Origin: Microbacterium sp. Au-Mic1 | GTDB taxonomy: Bacteria; Actinomycetota; Actinomycetes; Actinomycetales; Microbacteriaceae | Assembly: GCF_021341785.1 (NCBI RefSeq) | Contig: NZ_JAJTTF010000006.1 | Coordinates: 62,001 to 126,000 of the forward strand | Length of the DNA stretch: 64,000 nt | Direction of reading: 5' to 3' | Shown here: piece by piece, positions 62,132-64,000 of the stretch | Layout: every line of letters begins with the position of its first letter | Numbering within the stretch: the first letter of the stretch is position 1 | Position numbers and translations under genes: made by a program | The notes under the pieces: model-generated | What the model was told of the DNA's origin: nothing | Seen by the model: only the letters and a program-made list of their open reading frames with translations | Database searches by the model: none

Positions 62132-64000
62132 TCAGCCGACGGGCAGGATCCGCCCCGCGTCGAGCCGGACCGTGCGATCGATCGTGCCGGCCGGGGGTTC
62201 CACGTGCGAGACGAGCACGACGGTCTGGGATCCGGCCGCGCCCAGCAGATCGCGCAGCAGCGCGTCGGACGCCTCGGGATCCACCCCCGCCGTCGGCTCG
62301 TCCAGCACGAGCACCCGGAAGTCGCGCAGGATCGCGCGAGCGAGCGCGATGCGCTGGGCCTGACCGCCCGAGACCAGGGCACCGCGCTCCCCGACCCGCG
62401 CGTCGAGCCCGCCTCGCTCCCGCACCCAGGGTCCGAGCCCCACCCGGTCGAGCACGGCGATCAGCTCGTCATCGGTCGCGGTCTCGCGGGCGAAGAGCAG
62501 GTTCTGCCGGATGTCCTCGTCGAACAGCATCGGATCCTGTTCGCACAGCCCGACGTGGCGACGCAGCTCGGGTCCCGGCGCACCGCCCGCATCGCTGTCG
62601 CCGATGCGGTAGGAGCCGTCGAAGCGCAGGAACCCGACGAGGACGGCGGCGAGCGTGGTCTTGCCCGCGCCGCTGGATCCGGTGACGAGGACCCGCTCCC
62701 CCGGCGCGACGTCCAGGTCGAGGTCGCGCAGCGAGGGGGTGCGGGCGCCCGGCCACGACGCGGTCACGCCGCGGAGGCGCAGCGCGCCGTCCTCGATGCA
62801 TCCCTCGCCCTCGTCGCCGCGCACCTCGGCCGGCAGCGCGGAGGGCAGGAGGGCGTGGATCCGCTCCGCACCGGCGCGGACGCCGCGCCACGCCGAGGCG
62901 GCCTGCGGCACGGCCGAGAACACGTCGAACACCGCCATGGGCAGCAGCACGGCGACCGCGAACCAGGGCGCATCGACGGCGCCTCCGGCCTGCCCCGGCG
63001 CCGCGACGGCGAGCGCCCAGATCGACGCGAAACCGGCTGCGACCGACACGAGCGCCGAGGACAGCGCCTGCGCCACAGCGGCGCGGGTGGCCGTGCGCCG
63101 CAGCGCGTCGTCCGCAGCCCCGATCCGCTCGCGGGCGATGCTCTCCGCACCGTAGGCCTGGAGCACGTCGAGGGCGGTGAGCTCGTCGACGAGGGCACCG
63201 GCGAGCTCCGCCCGGTCGCGACTGAGGGCGCGCTCGGCCCGGCCGCCGACGATGCCGCCGAGCACGACCGCGCCGATGACGGCGATCACCAGGCAGACCG
63301 CGAGCGCAAGGGCTGCGGCGGGAGCGATGACGGCGAGGACTGCGATCGAGACGAGGGCCACGACCCCGCCGGTCAGCAGCGGCTGCACCACGCGCAGAGG
63401 CAGATTCTGCAGGTTCTCCACGTCGTCGACGAGGGCGGCGAGCACCGAGCCGCGGTCCGTGGACCCCAGTCCCGCCGGCGCCAGCGGAGTGAGCCGGCGC
63501 ACGACCGCCGCCCGCAGATCCGCGAGGCGGCCGAGCGCGGCATCGTGGCCGATGAGGCGCTCGAGATACCGCGTGACGGCCCGGGTGACGGCGAAGAAGC
63601 GCACGCCGACGATCGCGACGGAGAGCGGCACGAGGTTGTCGACGAGCGACGCGGTGACGATGAGCCATCCGCTCACCAGCAGCAGGCCGACCGCGGCCGC
63701 CGCCGAGACGATCCCGGCGAGGAGCGCGGGCAGGAACCGTCGCGTCCGGGGCATCGCGAGGCGCAGGATCCCGCCGACCGTGTCCGGGAGATCCGGGATC
63801 GGATCCGGATCCGACGCCGCTGTCGTCGATGAGGCGGCTGCGGAGTTCGAGCGGGCACCTGCCATACCGGCGACGGTCGCATCTCCCGGATCGATCGAGA
63901 CCGCGGCGGCGGGAGCGACGACCGGGTCGTCTCCGATCCGCACGATCTGGTCGGCGATCGCACGGGCCGACTCCCGGTGCGAGACCAGCAGCACCGTCGC
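62132..64000 (-). CDS. CydDC-type thiol reductant ABC exporter, partial
   Basis: Frame open to the right edge. The first visible residues (LLVSHRESARAIADQIVRIG) are the H-loop and tail of a CydD ATPase domain. After a linker comes a complete CydC half: about six membrane segments, Walker A GSSGAGKTT, signature LVSGGQAQR and VLDEPTAGVD. No stop separates the two, so CydD and CydC are fused in one protein. It exports cysteine/glutathione and supports cytochrome bd assembly. Confidence 0.85.
   Translation of the reverse strand, partial: ATVLLVSHRESARAIADQIVRIGDDPVVAPAAAVSIDPGDATVAGMAGARSNSAAASSTTAASDPDPIPDLPDTVGGILRLAMPRTRRFLPALLAGIVSAAAAVGLLLVSGWLIVTASLVDNLVPLSVAIVGVRFFAVTRAVTRYLERLIGHDAALGRLADLRAAVVRRLTPLAPAGLGSTDRGSVLAALVDDVENLQNLPLRVVQPLLTGGVVALVSIAVLAVIAPAAALALAVCLVIAVIGAVVLGGIVGGRAERALSRDRAELAGALVDELTALDVLQAYGAESIARERIGAADDALRRTATRAAVAQALSSALVSVAAGFASIWALAVAAPGQAGGAVDAPWFAVAVLLPMAVFDVFSAVPQAASAWRGVRAGAERIHALLPSALPAEVRGDEGEGCIEDGALRLRGVTASWPGARTPSLRDLDLDVAPGERVLVTGSSGAGKTTLAAVLVGFLRFDGSYRIGDSDAGGAPGPELRRHVGLCEQDPMLFDEDIRQNLLFARETATDDELIAVLDRVGLGPWVRERGGLDARVGERGALVSGGQAQRIALARAILRDFRVLVLDEPTAGVDPEASDALLRDLLGAAGSQTVVLVSHVEPPAGTIDRTVRLDAGRILPVG

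Noticed and set aside
1..64000. CRISPR array, prophage or secondary-metabolite cluster
   Set aside because: No regularly spaced repeats, phage structural genes or large synthase genes are seen anywhere in the window.

Overview
The window is high-GC actinobacterial DNA. Codon use, the many Tat and lipoprotein signals, DeoR/LacI-hybrid and FCD-GntR regulators, a CydDC-type exporter and actinobacterial insertion-sequence relics all suggest a Microbacteriaceae-like soil or plant saprophyte. That assignment is inference; no rRNA or marker gene is present. About 55 kb is a run of sugar and sugar-acid utilisation loci, interrupted by insertion-sequence graveyards and pseudogenes.

Region by region. 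(A) 1-7605 (-): one long operon with an SDR, an IlvD/Edd dehydratase, a DapA-family aldolase, an FCD GntR regulator, a KDG kinase, a KDPG aldolase, then an AraF-like binding protein and the start of a sugar ABC ATPase. It has a perfect 15-bp palindrome in front. (B) 7989-15539 (-): a Tat-exported beta-propeller, a 2-hydroxyacid dehydrogenase, a CUT1 ABC transporter and a DeoR/LacI hybrid regulator. (C) 15917-21774: a divergent ROK regulator and a CUT1 transporter translationally coupled to a type I sulfatase. (D) 21800-28450: a GH36 alpha-galactosidase of atypical composition, then IS3, IS5 and IS481 fragments, a headless aldose-1-epimerase, an HSL esterase and a PucR regulator. Part of this lies between 31-bp inverted repeats. 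(E) 28469-42759: a secreted beta-helix protein and an L-fucose-type oxidative pathway (aldo/keto reductase, lactonase, enolase-superfamily dehydratase, a hydrolase fused to a RhaM-type mutarotase, a CUT2 ABC transporter), framed by two paralogous GntR regulators with the same promoter motif. The last two steps (SDR and FAH-family hydrolase) are pseudogenes. (F) 42765-44770: IS481 and IS5 relics around a broken bleomycin-resistance-like VOC gene. (G) 44797-57579: a secreted clan GH-A hydrolase with a golvesin/FN3 partner, then lactonase, KDG kinase, KDPG aldolase, MHS transporter, SDR, enolase-superfamily dehydratase, CUT1 ABC transporter and a GntR regulator. An 18-bp motif is repeated exactly at two promoters of this locus. 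(H) 57650-64000: small duplicated hypothetical genes, tRNA-Ser(CGA) with terminator, a MetE/UROD-like protein and a 2OG-oxygenase-like protein around an iron-box-like palindrome, a DeoR regulator divergent from a leaderless DUF4406 gene, and a CydDC-type exporter cut by the right edge.

How the genes work together: extracellular enzymes (beta-helix protein, sulfatase, GH, alpha-galactosidase) would release sugars, ABC or MFS transporters import them, and SDR/AKR, lactonase and dehydratase convert them to 2-keto-3-deoxy-aldonates. These are cleaved directly (DapA-type aldolase) or after phosphorylation (KDG kinase plus KDPG aldolase). Loci A and G each encode a near-complete oxidative route; in the fucose-type locus E the downstream end has decayed. 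Substrates are inferred from family and context only.
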